Shown here: positions 56,630 to 64,000 of the stretch, one piece after another
Layout: each line of letters opens with the position of its first letter
How positions within the stretch are numbered: the first letter of the stretch is position 1
Assembly: GCF_004803505.1 (NCBI RefSeq)
Contig: NZ_SSWH01000005.1
Coordinates: forward strand, 1 to 64,000
Length of the DNA: 64,000 nucleotides
Source: Arthrobacter echini
Lineage (GTDB): Bacteria; Actinomycetota; Actinomycetes; Actinomycetales; Micrococcaceae
Direction: 5' to 3'
Translations under genes and position numbers: made by a program
The notes under the pieces: generated by a model
The model's database searches: none
What the model was told of the DNA's origin: nothing
The model's input: only the letters and a program-made list of their open reading frames with translations

Positions 56630-57208
56630 ATGAAGGCACTACCCGTCGAGCCGTCGACCGCGCCCGTCGCCATCGGACCGCGGATCCGGGCCGCACGGCA
56701 GGCCCAGCGGATGACCATCGAGCAGGTGGCAGCCTCCACCGGACTGACCAAGGGCTTCCTCAGCAGGGTGGAGCGCGACCTGACCTCTCCGTCCGTGGCC
56801 TCGCTCGTGACCCTGTGCCAGGTGCTCTCGATCCCCATCGGCGATCTGTTCCAGGTCCCGGACACCCACCTGACCAGGCTTCCGGAGGCACCGCGGATCA
56901 ATCTCGGCGGCCACGGGATCCGGGAGGCCCTGCTGACGGCCCGCTCGGAGCGCAGACTGCAGGTGATCCGAGCCGTCGTCGAGCCGCACGGCAAGGGGGA
57001 GGACGAGCTCTACGCCGTGGACTGCGAGCTGGAGGTCCTCCATGTCGTCGCCGGGAACTTCGTGCTGATCTTCTCCAACGACCGCTACGACCTGGGTACC
57101 GGCGATACGCTCACCTTCCCGGGCAGGGAGCCCCACACGTGGGCCAACCCCGGGGAGCAGGAGGCCGTGGTGCTGTGGACCCTCGTCGGAGCTGCGCCGG
57201 GCAGCTAG
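56630..57208 (+). CDS. XRE-family transcriptional regulator with cupin domain
   Basis: This 192-residue regulator has an N-terminal XRE helix-turn-helix (about 18-75: RIRAARQAQRMTIEQVAAST, GLTKGFLSRVERDLTSPS) and a C-terminal cupin sensor domain (about 120-185: DCELEVLHVVAGNFVLIF, GDTLTFPGREPHTWANPG). This is the PuuR-like architecture that senses small amines or acids. ATG at 56630 has GGAGAGGAC upstream; TAAGCT at 56596-56601 could be the -10 box. It sits between the symporter and catabolic enzyme genes. Confidence 0.9.
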   Translation: MKALPVEPSTAPVAIGPRIRAARQAQRMTIEQVAASTGLTKGFLSRVERDLTSPSVASLVTLCQVLSIPIGDLFQVPDTHLTRLPEAPRINLGGHGIREALLTARSERRLQVIRAVVEPHGKGEDELYAVDCELEVLHVVAGNFVLIFSNDRYDLGTGDTLTFPGREPHTWANPGEQEAVVLWTLVGAAPGS

Positions 57209-57235
57209 ACCGGTGTGGACGGATCTTCCGCATCC

Positions 57236-57290
57236 TTGACCGCATCCGGAGCGCCCAATAGCCTTATGAAACCTTTGATTCATATTGGGC
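57236..57290 (+). promoter_or_regulatory. Promoter and AT-rich operator of the ureohydrolase operon
   Basis: TTGACC (57236-57241) and TAGCCT (57259-57264) are separated by exactly 17 bp. An AT-rich inverted repeat lies over the -10 box and start site: the outer arms are GCCCAATA (57253-57260) and TATTGGGC (57283-57290), the inner arms TATGAA (57265-57270) and TTCATA (57279-57284). It stands out in a 68%-GC region. This is probably the operator of the upstream XRE-cupin repressor. Confidence 0.65.
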
Positions 57291-57315
57291 AACTTGCAAC
57301 AGGGCCCGGAACGGA

Positions 57316-58326
57316 GTGGCTGCTGTGGAAGAACTGCGCATCACCGGCGGCGGTCGGCTTGGCCCCATCGATTCCGCCCGCACTCCCCGCTATGCCGGAG
57401 CGGCGACCTTCGCGCGCCTGCCGCGGCTGGACCAGGTGGAGCACGCGGACGTCGCCGTCGTCGGCGTACCGTTCGACTCCGGAGTCTCCTACCGGCCGGG
57501 GGCGCGGTTCGGTGGCAACGCGATCCGCGAGGCCTCGCGCCTGCTGCGTCCCTACAACCCGGCGCTGGACGTCTCGCCGTTCGAGCGCGTGCAGGTGGCC
57601 GACGCCGGGGACATGGCGGTCAATCCGTTCAACATCGGCGAGGCCATCGAGACGGTGCAGCAGAACGCGCTGGATCTCACGGCGGACGGCACGCGTCTGG
57701 TGACCCTCGGCGGGGACCACACGATCGCGCTGCCGCTGCTGCGCGCGGCAACCGAACGCGCCGGCTCTCCCGTGGCGATGCTCCACTTCGACGCGCACCT
57801 CGACACCTGGGACACCTACTTCGGCGCCGAGTATACGCACGGCACCCCGTTCCGCCGGGCGGTGGAGGAGGGCATCCTCGACACCGAGGCCATCTCGCAC
57901 GTGGGCACACGGGGGCCGCTGTACGGGGTGCGTGATCTCGAGGACGACCGCCGCTTCGGGTTCGGCATCGTGACCTCCTCGGACGTCTACCGGCAGGGCG
58001 TCGACGAGATCGTGGACCAGCTGCGCACCCGGATCGGATCCAGGCCGCTCTACGTCTCGGTGGACATCGACGTCCTCGACCCCGCGCACGCCCCGGGCAC
58101 CGGCACGCCCGAGGCCGGCGGCATCACGAGCCGCGAACTGCTCGAGATCCTCCGCGGCCTGCGCGGGATGAATCTCGTCGGAGCCGACGTCGTCGAGGTC
58201 GCACCGGCCTACGACCACGCCGAGATGACCGGCGTCGCCGCGTCCCACGTGACCTATGATCTCGTCACGCTCCTGGCAGACACCCTGACCACCGGTACTC
58301 CCGGCACCACGACTTCCGAGGATTAA
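57316..58326 (+). CDS. speB: Agmatinase-family ureohydrolase
   Basis: This 336-residue manganese enzyme splits a guanidino compound into an amine or acid plus urea. Metal motifs are complete: GGDHTIALP (near 135-143), FDAHLDTWD (near 158-166) and [22 protein letters not shown] (near 250-271, read in parts). The pattern covers agmatinase, guanidinobutyrase and guanidinopropionase, which cannot be separated by motif alone. The gbu-type role is favoured by the adjacent TPP enzyme and symporter. GTG 57316 is taken; GTG 57325, with GGAG eight bases upstream, is an equal alternative. It is 4 bp from the next gene. Confidence 0.88.
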   Translation: MAAVEELRITGGGRLGPIDSARTPRYAGAATFARLPRLDQVEHADVAVVGVPFDSGVSYRPGARFGGNAIREASRLLRPYNPALDVSPFERVQVADAGDMAVNPFNIGEAIETVQQNALDLTADGTRLVTLGGDHTIALPLLRAATERAGSPVAMLHFDAHLDTWDTYFGAEYTHGTPFRRAVEEGILDTEAISHVGTRGPLYGVRDLEDDRRFGFGIVTSSDVYRQGVDEIVDQLRTRIGSRPLYVSVDIDVLDPAHAPGTGTPEAGGITSRELLEILRGLRGMNLVGADVVEVAPAYDHAEMTGVAASHVTYDLVTLLADTLTTGTPGTTTSED

Positions 58327-58330
58327 GAAG

Positions 58331-60022
58331 ATGGACAGCATCGACAGCGCGGCAGCCGCCCCTCCCGAGCCGGTCACGGACCAGCGCAACGGCGGCGATC
58401 TCGTTATCGAGACACTGACCGCGCTCGGGGCGACGACGGTGTTCGGCATCCCCGGGCAGCACGCCCTCGGTCTGTTCGACGCCCTGTCCCGCTCGGAACT
58501 CCGCTTCGTCTCCTCGCGTGTGGAGAACAACTCGGCGTTCGCCGCCGACGGCTTCTCCCGTGCCACGGGGGACGTCGGGGTGCTGTTCCTCTCGACGGGC
58601 CCCGGGGCCCTGACAGCGCTCGCGGGGCTGCAGGAGGCCTACGCAACGGGAGTACCGATGGTCGTCGTTGCCAGCCAGATCCCCCTCGAGGGGCTCGGCG
58701 CGCGGCGCAAGGGCATGCTGCACCAGCTGGACGACCAGAAGGCGTCGGCGGCGAACGTGACCAAGAGCCAGCGCCTGATCCAGCAGGCCTCCGGCATCCC
58801 CTCGGCCATCCAGGATGCCTGGACCGAGGCCGTCTCCTCACCGCAGGGCCCGGTGTGGATCGAGGTACCGCAGAACGTGCTGCTGGATCCCGTGATGGTC
58901 CCCCGGGTCGAGGACGCGCTCGCGGAACCCTTCGACAACCCGCCGCGGGTCGAGCTCGTGCGGGAGGCCGTTGCCTGGCTGAAGGACTCGAAGCGCCCGG
59001 CGATCGTCGCCGGCGGCGGCACGCGGCGCGGTGGAGCGGAGGCCTCACTGCTCTCGATCGCGGAGAAGCTCGGTGCGCCGGTGATCTGCTCTCCCGGCGG
59101 TAACGGCGCCTTCCCCTGGACGCACGAGTTGTCGCTGCAGTCCTGGGTGGAGGATCGCCACACCACCGAGGTCCTCGAGGACGCTGACGTCCTCCTCGTG
59201 GTCGGCTCCTCGCTCGGTGAGGTCACCTCCAACTACTTCACGCTGGAGCCGCGCGGGCGGATCATCCAGATCGACGCCGAACCGAGGGTCCTCGAGTCGA
59301 ATCGGCCCGGTCTCGGCATCCGCGCCGACGCCGGGCAGGGTCTCGCCGCCCTCGCCGCCGCGATCGAGCCCCTCGACAGGGACCGTCAGCCCGGGTACGA
59401 CGCCGTCGCGCTCGTGGCCGAGACCCTCGCGAAGGTCCGTGCGCGCCTCGACGCGCAGGAGCTCGACAAGGAGCGCGCCTTCATGCGGGACATCCGCGAG
59501 GCGGTTCCCGCCGACATGCAGACCTTCTGGGACATGACCATCGCCGCGTACTGGGCCTGGAGTTGCTGGGACTCCCGTGAAGGCCAGTTCCACTCCGCCC
59601 AGGGCGCAGGAGGCCTCGGCTTCGGGTATCCGGGAGCCATCGGCGGCTCCATCGGCCTCCAGTCGCACGGTCAGCCGGCCCGGGTGCTTGCGGTCTCCGG
59701 CGACGGTTCGGCCATGTACTCCATCGCCGAACTCGCCACCGCACGCCAGCACGACATCCCGGTGACCTGGCTGATCGTGGACGACGGCGGCTACGGCATC
59801 CTCCGCGAATACATGGAGGACGCCTTCGGGAAAGCCACGGCCACGGAACTCGCACGCCCTGATTTCGTGGCGCTCGCCGAATCCTTCGGGGTGCCCGCCC
59901 GACTCGTGGGGCCCGAAGGTGTCGGGGATGCGCTGCGCGAGTCCCTGGCGGCGGATGGCCCGAACGTCGTCGTGGTCCGGACGCTGCTGCGCATGTTCGC
60001 CCCGACACACCTCGACCAGTAG
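58331..60022 (+). CDS. Thiamine-pyrophosphate-dependent enzyme (AruI/acetolactate-synthase-like)
   Basis: This 563-residue TPP enzyme of the acetolactate synthase/benzoylformate decarboxylase superfamily has an N-terminal PYR domain with catalytic Glu in SRVENNSAFAADGFSRATG. The central domain carries SPGGNGAFPW, and the C-terminal PP domain has SGDGSAMYSIAELATA and VDDGGYGILREY, which bind TPP and Mg2+. No regulatory ilvN gene is near, so it is unlikely to be the biosynthetic acetolactate synthase. By its position after a ureohydrolase it could be a 2-ketoarginine decarboxylase of the AruI type. That is inference only. Confidence 0.85.
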   Translation: MDSIDSAAAAPPEPVTDQRNGGDLVIETLTALGATTVFGIPGQHALGLFDALSRSELRFVSSRVENNSAFAADGFSRATGDVGVLFLSTGPGALTALAGLQEAYATGVPMVVVASQIPLEGLGARRKGMLHQLDDQKASAANVTKSQRLIQQASGIPSAIQDAWTEAVSSPQGPVWIEVPQNVLLDPVMVPRVEDALAEPFDNPPRVELVREAVAWLKDSKRPAIVAGGGTRRGGAEASLLSIAEKLGAPVICSPGGNGAFPWTHELSLQSWVEDRHTTEVLEDADVLLVVGSSLGEVTSNYFTLEPRGRIIQIDAEPRVLESNRPGLGIRADAGQGLAALAAAIEPLDRDRQPGYDAVALVAETLAKVRARLDAQELDKERAFMRDIREAVPADMQTFWDMTIAAYWAWSCWDSREGQFHSAQGAGGLGFGYPGAIGGSIGLQSHGQPARVLAVSGDGSAMYSIAELATARQHDIPVTWLIVDDGGYGILREYMEDAFGKATATELARPDFVALAESFGVPARLVGPEGVGDALRESLAADGPNVVVVRTLLRMFAPTHLDQ

Positions 60023-60099
60023 GCCTGAACCGCCGGGCCTGATTCGCCTGCCGCATTCACCGGGGTCGGTGGATAGGCGACTCCAGGTATTGCTGGTCC

Positions 60100-60128
60100 T
60101 TGAGCTTCCGCTGGATACGGACCATACT
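60100..60128 (+). promoter_or_regulatory. Promoter of the PadR gene
   Basis: TTGAGC (60100-60105) and CATACT (60123-60128) are separated by 17 bp. The predicted transcription start (about 60135) adjoins the GTG start at 60136, so the mRNA may be leaderless. Confidence 0.5.
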
Positions 60129-60135
60129 TAGGTAC

Positions 60136-60465
60136 GTGAGTGATGGTGCGTGGCCGCTGCAGTGGATCAGGGCATGCCTGGAGCTGGCTGTTCTGGGCAG
60201 TGTCATCGAGGCTCCCCTGCACGGGTACGGGATCGCGCAGCACCTCGAGGGCCGAGGCTTCGGACGGCTCAAGGGAGGTTCGCTGTATCCGGTGCTCGCT
60301 CGCCTCGAGAATGCAGGTCACGTCGAGGCCGCATGGCAGCAGGGGGATTTCGGTCCGAGCCGCAAGTACTACACCATCACCGGCGCCGGTCGTCGGTACC
60401 TGACCGACGGTCTCACCCAGTGGAAGGCCCTGGCCCGGGCCCTGGACCCTGCGGAGGAACTCTGA
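60136..60465 (+). CDS. PadR-family transcriptional regulator
   Basis: This 109-residue repressor has a winged-helix fold (LELAVLGSVIEAPLHGYGIAQ, about 16-36; RLKGGSLYPVLARLENAGHV, about 45-64; SRKYYTITGAGRRYL, about 80-94) and a short C-terminal dimerisation helix. PadR proteins often regulate transporters or stress genes. The GTG start fits a leaderless transcript. The next gene, a HAAS-type membrane protein, starts 3 bp after the stop, which is the classical PadR-HAAS pairing. Confidence 0.9.
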   Translation: MSDGAWPLQWIRACLELAVLGSVIEAPLHGYGIAQHLEGRGFGRLKGGSLYPVLARLENAGHVEAAWQQGDFGPSRKYYTITGAGRRYLTDGLTQWKALARALDPAEEL

Positions 60466-60467
60466 TC

Positions 60468-61571
60468 ATGGCGACGACGATCAATTCGACCTTGAGCAAG
60501 CTGCCGAAGGCGTTCGCGGAAGCGCGTGGTCGATCGTCCGACAGACAGTGGGCGGAGCTTGTGATCGGGCGGCTGTCCCTGGACGGCATCAACACCACGC
60601 TCATCGCCGCCGAGTTGACGCAGGTGCTGGCTCTGGTGCGTGAGTCCGGAGAAGGGCCCCATGGGCTCTTCGGCGATGCGTCCGACTATGCCCAGAATCT
60701 TTTGGGGCAGTGGCGGGTCGACGGAGCACCCGTCGAACCGGTGGAGCCGGACACGAGCTGGCGGGACGTCCCGGTCGTGGCTGCTGTCATGGCGACATTC
60801 GTCGTCGTCATGCTTGCCGTCCTGGAGCTCCTGTCGGGCAACTGGACCACCGACTTCACCATCGGCAAGATCCTGCTGCCTGCGCTGTCGGCTCTTACGA
60901 CACTCGTGTCCATCACGACCTTCGAGACGCTCCTCATGCGTGCCCGCCGGCTGTACGCCGTCGCGGGGGCGCTGGCTGTAGCGGGCAGCGGGGTATTGCT
61001 GATCGCGGCGACCTTCGTCCTGGGCAATGACCATCCGCTCCTCACCGGTCCGCTCTGGTGGTACGCAGGACTGATAGTGCTCTACGCTCTGGCGACGATC
61101 GCGGTCTCCCGCTGGTTCCCCGACGGCGACGGGATCCGTACACGGCGACAGGCTGCGGCTGCCGATGATCCGGGCACCGCCGCGACCTCGCGCCTGTCCG
61201 ATGAACAGTGGGCCGCCGAACTCGCCGGCGTCCTGCGCCTACGTGCGGAGCTGCCCGAGAAGGAGGTGCGCGCCACCATTGCCGAGGCGCGTCAGCACGC
61301 GGCAGGCACGGGTACTAGCCTGGTCGACGAATTCGGCCTGCCCGGTGAGTACGCATCCCGCGTGCCACGATCCGCGGCGGCCCGGCGCAGGCGCAGACGC
61401 TGGAACAGCGCTGCGTTCTTGCTCGGTGCCGTCATCTCCGGGTACCTGGGATTCGGGGGCCTGCAGGACGGGTTGGCCTGGGGCAACGTGTACTGGCCCA
61501 TGGCGACGGCGTTCCTCGTCTTCTGCTTCGCGGGGGTCCTCTTCCTGCTGGGAAGGAAGCGCTACAGCTAG
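60468..61571 (+). CDS. PadR-linked HAAS-domain membrane protein
   Basis: This 367-residue membrane protein has HAAS-like segments. The region about 25-85 (QWAELVIGRLSLDGINTTLIAAELTQVLA read in parts) and the region about 240-290 (DEQWAAELAGVLRLRAELPEKEVRATIAEA) resemble each other, each followed by hydrophobic helices (about 105-135, 140-215 and 320-365). The pattern suggests a membrane-bound sensor acting with PadR. RBS is GGAGGA. The ligand is unknown. I infer the HAAS relation from gene pairing and the repeated helix pair. Confidence 0.7.
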   Translation: MATTINSTLSKLPKAFAEARGRSSDRQWAELVIGRLSLDGINTTLIAAELTQVLALVRESGEGPHGLFGDASDYAQNLLGQWRVDGAPVEPVEPDTSWRDVPVVAAVMATFVVVMLAVLELLSGNWTTDFTIGKILLPALSALTTLVSITTFETLLMRARRLYAVAGALAVAGSGVLLIAATFVLGNDHPLLTGPLWWYAGLIVLYALATIAVSRWFPDGDGIRTRRQAAAADDPGTAATSRLSDEQWAAELAGVLRLRAELPEKEVRATIAEARQHAAGTGTSLVDEFGLPGEYASRVPRSAAARRRRRRWNSAAFLLGAVISGYLGFGGLQDGLAWGNVYWPMATAFLVFCFAGVLFLLGRKRYS

Positions 61572-61649
61572 CTGCGGGTGTCCGTCAGGGTCTTCGTGCC
61601 TCGGCTCGACGGGTCCGAGCTCTCGTGACGGGCGAATGCTTGTCTGCGG

Positions 61650-63581
61650 TCAGGGTTCCGCAGTGAGTCGATAGACGTGGGCTCTCGGTCCGCCGGAAGG
61701 CAACAGCACATAGTCGGCGGCGCGTGTGCAGCGTTCCCCGAGAAGAGGAATCAGATCATCCGCCGAGGCGATCCCGAGGGCTCGTGAGGGCAGAATCACC
61801 GGTGGGTGGTCCGCGCGGGCTGCGTGCACGAGGATCCGCTCGCCGTCGTGTTCGCGCAGGAACGTCATCGAGTCATCACCGACATGCACCCAGCGCAAAC
61901 CACCACGGCGCAGCGCGACGTACTCACGCCGTAGCTCGATCAACAGGCGGTAGAACTCCAGAGTTCGGGTGTCCCACTCCTGCTGCCGGTTCCAGGGAAA
62001 AGGCGTGCGCGAATGTTCCCCGTCCACTCCTGTGAGCCCGATCTCGTCCCCGGCGAAGATCGATGGCACTCCGGGCATGGTGAGCTGCAGTACCGTTCCT
62101 ACCAGGTGCTTCTCACGTCCCCGCAGCGAGATGTCCCCGGAGCCGTCACCCCCAGTTGCAGTGCGGAACCTGGGCAGATCGTGGGAGTCCAGGTGCAGGG
62201 TGGATGCGGTCTGCGCCCGCCATGGCATCTCCGCGTGGACTTCGCGCATGCCGGTGACCACATCGATGCCGCCGAGGACCGGAGACGCGGTCGGCTGACC
62301 GAAGAACGGGCGGGTCGAGTTCTCGGCCCCACCGAGCCACGTCCATACGGGACGGGTGAAACCGGCGTAGTCCATGGTGCCGTGCCAGCCATCGCCCTGG
62401 AGGTCGGGCCCGGCGTCGTGCCCGTGCTCGGCCAGCACCCACACGTCCGATTTCGCCTCCCGAGCCGTGGCCACCAGCGTCCGGGCGACGTCGTGGGCGA
62501 GATCCTGCGCGCCGTATCTCCCGGTCATGTTCGCCACATCGATCCGCCAGGCGTCGAGCCCGGCGGTGAGCCAGCGGGACACGACGGAATCGGCTCCCTC
62601 GTACATGCGTCGACGCAGTGCCGTGGAGGAGTGGTCGAGCTTGGGCAGGGACGGCAGATCGAACCAGGATGCATAATCGTCGGGGTGCTTCTCGAAGAAG
62701 TAGTAAGCCGTCTCGGGTGCCTCTGCGTCGGCCTGAGCGGCGAGGAACCACTCGTGTGAGTCGCCGGTGTGATTCGTGGTGAGGTCACCCATCACCCGCA
62801 GCCCGCGAGCGTGTGCTGCATTGACCAGAGCAGTGAATGCCTCGTCGCCACCGAGTGACGGATCAACCCGGTCGAAGGTGGATGCATCGTATCGGTGGTT
62901 GCTGTGCGCAGGGAAGAACGGCGTGAGATACAGCACGGTCGCGCCGAGCTCGGCGACGTGGTCGAGATGCTCGACGATTCCGGCCAGATCACCGCCGAAG
63001 AACTGGAGGGGGGTCCGAGGTCCTTGGTGGACGACGGCGTCATCCCATGCAGCCGGGCGGGCCCACATGGGAGGAGTCCGTGTGTCGGCAGCGGCCGACC
63101 GGCCGAACCGGTCCGGGAACACCTGGTAGACCACCGCGTCAGCGACCCAGTCGGGCGTAGGCGGGTATGAGATCATGCGGAAGTCAGCGGTGTCGGTGAC
63201 CTCCCTGCGATGGATCCCGGTGGCGTTCAACCACGCGTACGCCCCTGCGAACGATTCGGGTGGCCCGGTCAGCAGGAACCGGTACCGGGTCACGGGATTG
63301 ACCAGGCGGAGCGGCGCCCGCCACCACGTTCCCGAGGCGTCGCTCTCCTCCTGTTCGGCGGGAGCCAGATGCGGTTCGCCGTCGAGTACAGCCCGGAGTG
63401 TGACAGCAGACGCTCCTGATTCTCCACGAGCATCGTGCGGGACGAAGATGCGCAGGTTCACCACGTCCCCGAGAGCGGGCGCCTGCTCGGGTACGTACAG
63501 CGTCGACCCGTCGTGGTGCGGGTGATGGAGCAAGTGGTCGGTCGATGCTGGAGACTCGTTCTCGGTCGCAGAGGATGTCAT
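61650..63581 (-). CDS. GH13 alpha-glucosidase/neopullulanase-type enzyme
   Basis: This 643-residue glycoside hydrolase family 13 enzyme acts on alpha-glucans or maltodextrins. A CBM34-like beta domain (about 30-130) precedes the TIM barrel: DAVVYQVFPDRF, VMGDLTTNHTGDSHEW, nucleophile Asp in DAWRIDVANMTGR, general acid/base Glu in VLAEHGHDA and transition-state Asp in HLDSHDLPRF. The C-terminal beta domain ends at RAHVYRLTAEP. No signal peptide is visible, so it is probably cytoplasmic. Its ATG overlaps the MalG-type permease stop by one base, supporting a maltodextrin operon. Confidence 0.9.
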   Translation of the reverse strand: MTSSATENESPASTDHLLHHPHHDGSTLYVPEQAPALGDVVNLRIFVPHDARGESGASAVTLRAVLDGEPHLAPAEQEESDASGTWWRAPLRLVNPVTRYRFLLTGPPESFAGAYAWLNATGIHRREVTDTADFRMISYPPTPDWVADAVVYQVFPDRFGRSAAADTRTPPMWARPAAWDDAVVHQGPRTPLQFFGGDLAGIVEHLDHVAELGATVLYLTPFFPAHSNHRYDASTFDRVDPSLGGDEAFTALVNAAHARGLRVMGDLTTNHTGDSHEWFLAAQADAEAPETAYYFFEKHPDDYASWFDLPSLPKLDHSSTALRRRMYEGADSVVSRWLTAGLDAWRIDVANMTGRYGAQDLAHDVARTLVATAREAKSDVWVLAEHGHDAGPDLQGDGWHGTMDYAGFTRPVWTWLGGAENSTRPFFGQPTASPVLGGIDVVTGMREVHAEMPWRAQTASTLHLDSHDLPRFRTATGGDGSGDISLRGREKHLVGTVLQLTMPGVPSIFAGDEIGLTGVDGEHSRTPFPWNRQQEWDTRTLEFYRLLIELRREYVALRRGGLRWVHVGDDSMTFLREHDGERILVHAARADHPPVILPSRALGIASADDLIPLLGERCTRAADYVLLPSGGPRAHVYRLTAEP

Positions 63582-64000
63582 CAGCCTTTGACCGACCCCG
63601 CCGTGATACCTCCGACAATGAATTTCTGCAGGTACTGGAACAGCAGGATGACAGGTATGGAGGTGAGCACGGCAGCCGCGGCGAACACCCCGAGATTGTT
63701 GGTGCGATCGGCGTCGAGCAGTCCGTAGAGCCCGACGGCCAGTGTCTTGATCTCATTGTCGCGCAGGAAGATCGAGGCGAGGATGAACTCTCCGAGTACG
63801 CCGATGAAGGCGAGCAGACCAGTGACAGCGATGATCGGGCGGACGAGAGGCAGGATGATGAGGAAGTAGAGCTGCGTGTGCGAAGCACCGTCCATGAGGG
63901 CCGCTTCATCCAGTTCACGCGGGATCGAGTCGAAGAAGCCCTTGATCAGCCAGACCTGACCGAGCGCTCCGCCGAGGAGCACCACGATGTACCCGGTCAG
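63581..64000 (-). CDS. Maltose/maltodextrin ABC transporter permease (MalG-like), 5' end cut
   Basis: Only the C-terminal 139 residues lie in the window. Visible are WLIKGFFDSIPRELDEAALM DGASH (EAA loop, docking to the ATPase), LIILPLVRPIIAVTGLLAFI and the C-terminal LQKFIVGGITAGSVKG, typical of MalG. It overlaps the GH13 start by one base (ATGA on the minus strand). The rest of the importer, including the binding protein and MalF, should lie to the right. The ATPase could be the MsmK-like protein at the left of this window. Confidence 0.88.
   Translation of the reverse strand: MTGYIVVLLGGALGQVWLIKGFFDSIPRELDEAALMDGASHTQLYFLIILPLVRPIIAVTGLLAFIGVLGEFILASIFLRDNEIKTLAVGLYGLLDADRTNNLGVFAAAAVLTSIPVILLFQYLQKFIVGGITAGSVKG

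Overview
The window is a high-GC actinobacterial chromosome segment. The gene content fits a Micrococcaceae member of the Arthrobacter type: tandem FemX-type peptidoglycan bridge ligases, an IdeR/DtxR regulator, a CIRCE-controlled groEL, an XPB-type helicase, actinobacterial-only small families (DUF3263, DUF3027, DUF4032, DUF6457) and many genes with a -10 box directly in front of the start codon. It is nearly all ordinary chromosome. I found no insertion sequence, integrase, CRISPR array or prophage module. Assignment to a genus is inference.

Layout. 1-360 is the tail of an rRNA operon (spacer, 5S rRNA, strong terminator). 435-4338 holds an SRPBCC protein, a GlcD-type FAD oxidase, a DUF4190 membrane protein and a DUF4032 kinase-like protein. 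4496-7982 is a sugar-ABC ATPase plus otsA-otsB (trehalose synthesis), followed by tRNA-Thr. 8257-13606 has small membrane and hydrolase genes, an old-yellow-enzyme homologue and an aldo/keto reductase. 13833-17649 holds two tandem FemX genes and a ThrE-type exporter. 17660-21183 has ung, DUF3263, groEL under a CIRCE element, and an orphan WXG100 gene. 21247-23539 is a two-component system. 23599-27691 is an xpb helicase gene, broken here by an in-frame amber codon, with its helicase-associated partner. 27762-32593 carries a cold-shock protein, DUF3027, an MFS exporter, serC and ideR. 32757-37298 is an HNH nuclease gene fused by overlap to a molybdenum-cofactor operon (mobA, DUF6457, moeA), with a lipoprotein gene and fdhD following. 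37341-41667 is an amino-acid ABC importer and a divergent ABC exporter. tRNA-Arg, an alanine/glycine symporter, pcrA, sucC-sucD, an alcohol dehydrogenase, a ferritin-like/VIT iron transporter, an acyl-CoA ligase and an AI-2E-family permease follow. 55056-60022 is an accessory catabolic locus: Na+/solute symporter, XRE-cupin regulator, agmatinase-family ureohydrolase and TPP-dependent decarboxylase/synthase. The right edge has a PadR-HAAS pair and the end of a maltodextrin locus (GH13 enzyme, MalG-type permease cut by the window end).

How the genes work together. MobA, MoeA and FdhD point to molybdopterin-guanine-dinucleotide enzymes such as formate dehydrogenase encoded elsewhere. The catabolic locus looks like uptake and breakdown of a guanidino compound or arginine derivative. 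A sigma70-type promoter in front of the ureohydrolase gene is overlapped by an AT-rich inverted repeat that probably binds the neighbouring XRE-cupin regulator. The most notable points for a second look are the amber codon inside xpb, that operator, the perfect palindrome on the DUF3263 promoter, the three-half-site CIRCE, and the FemX gene whose last codons and stop are duplicated.
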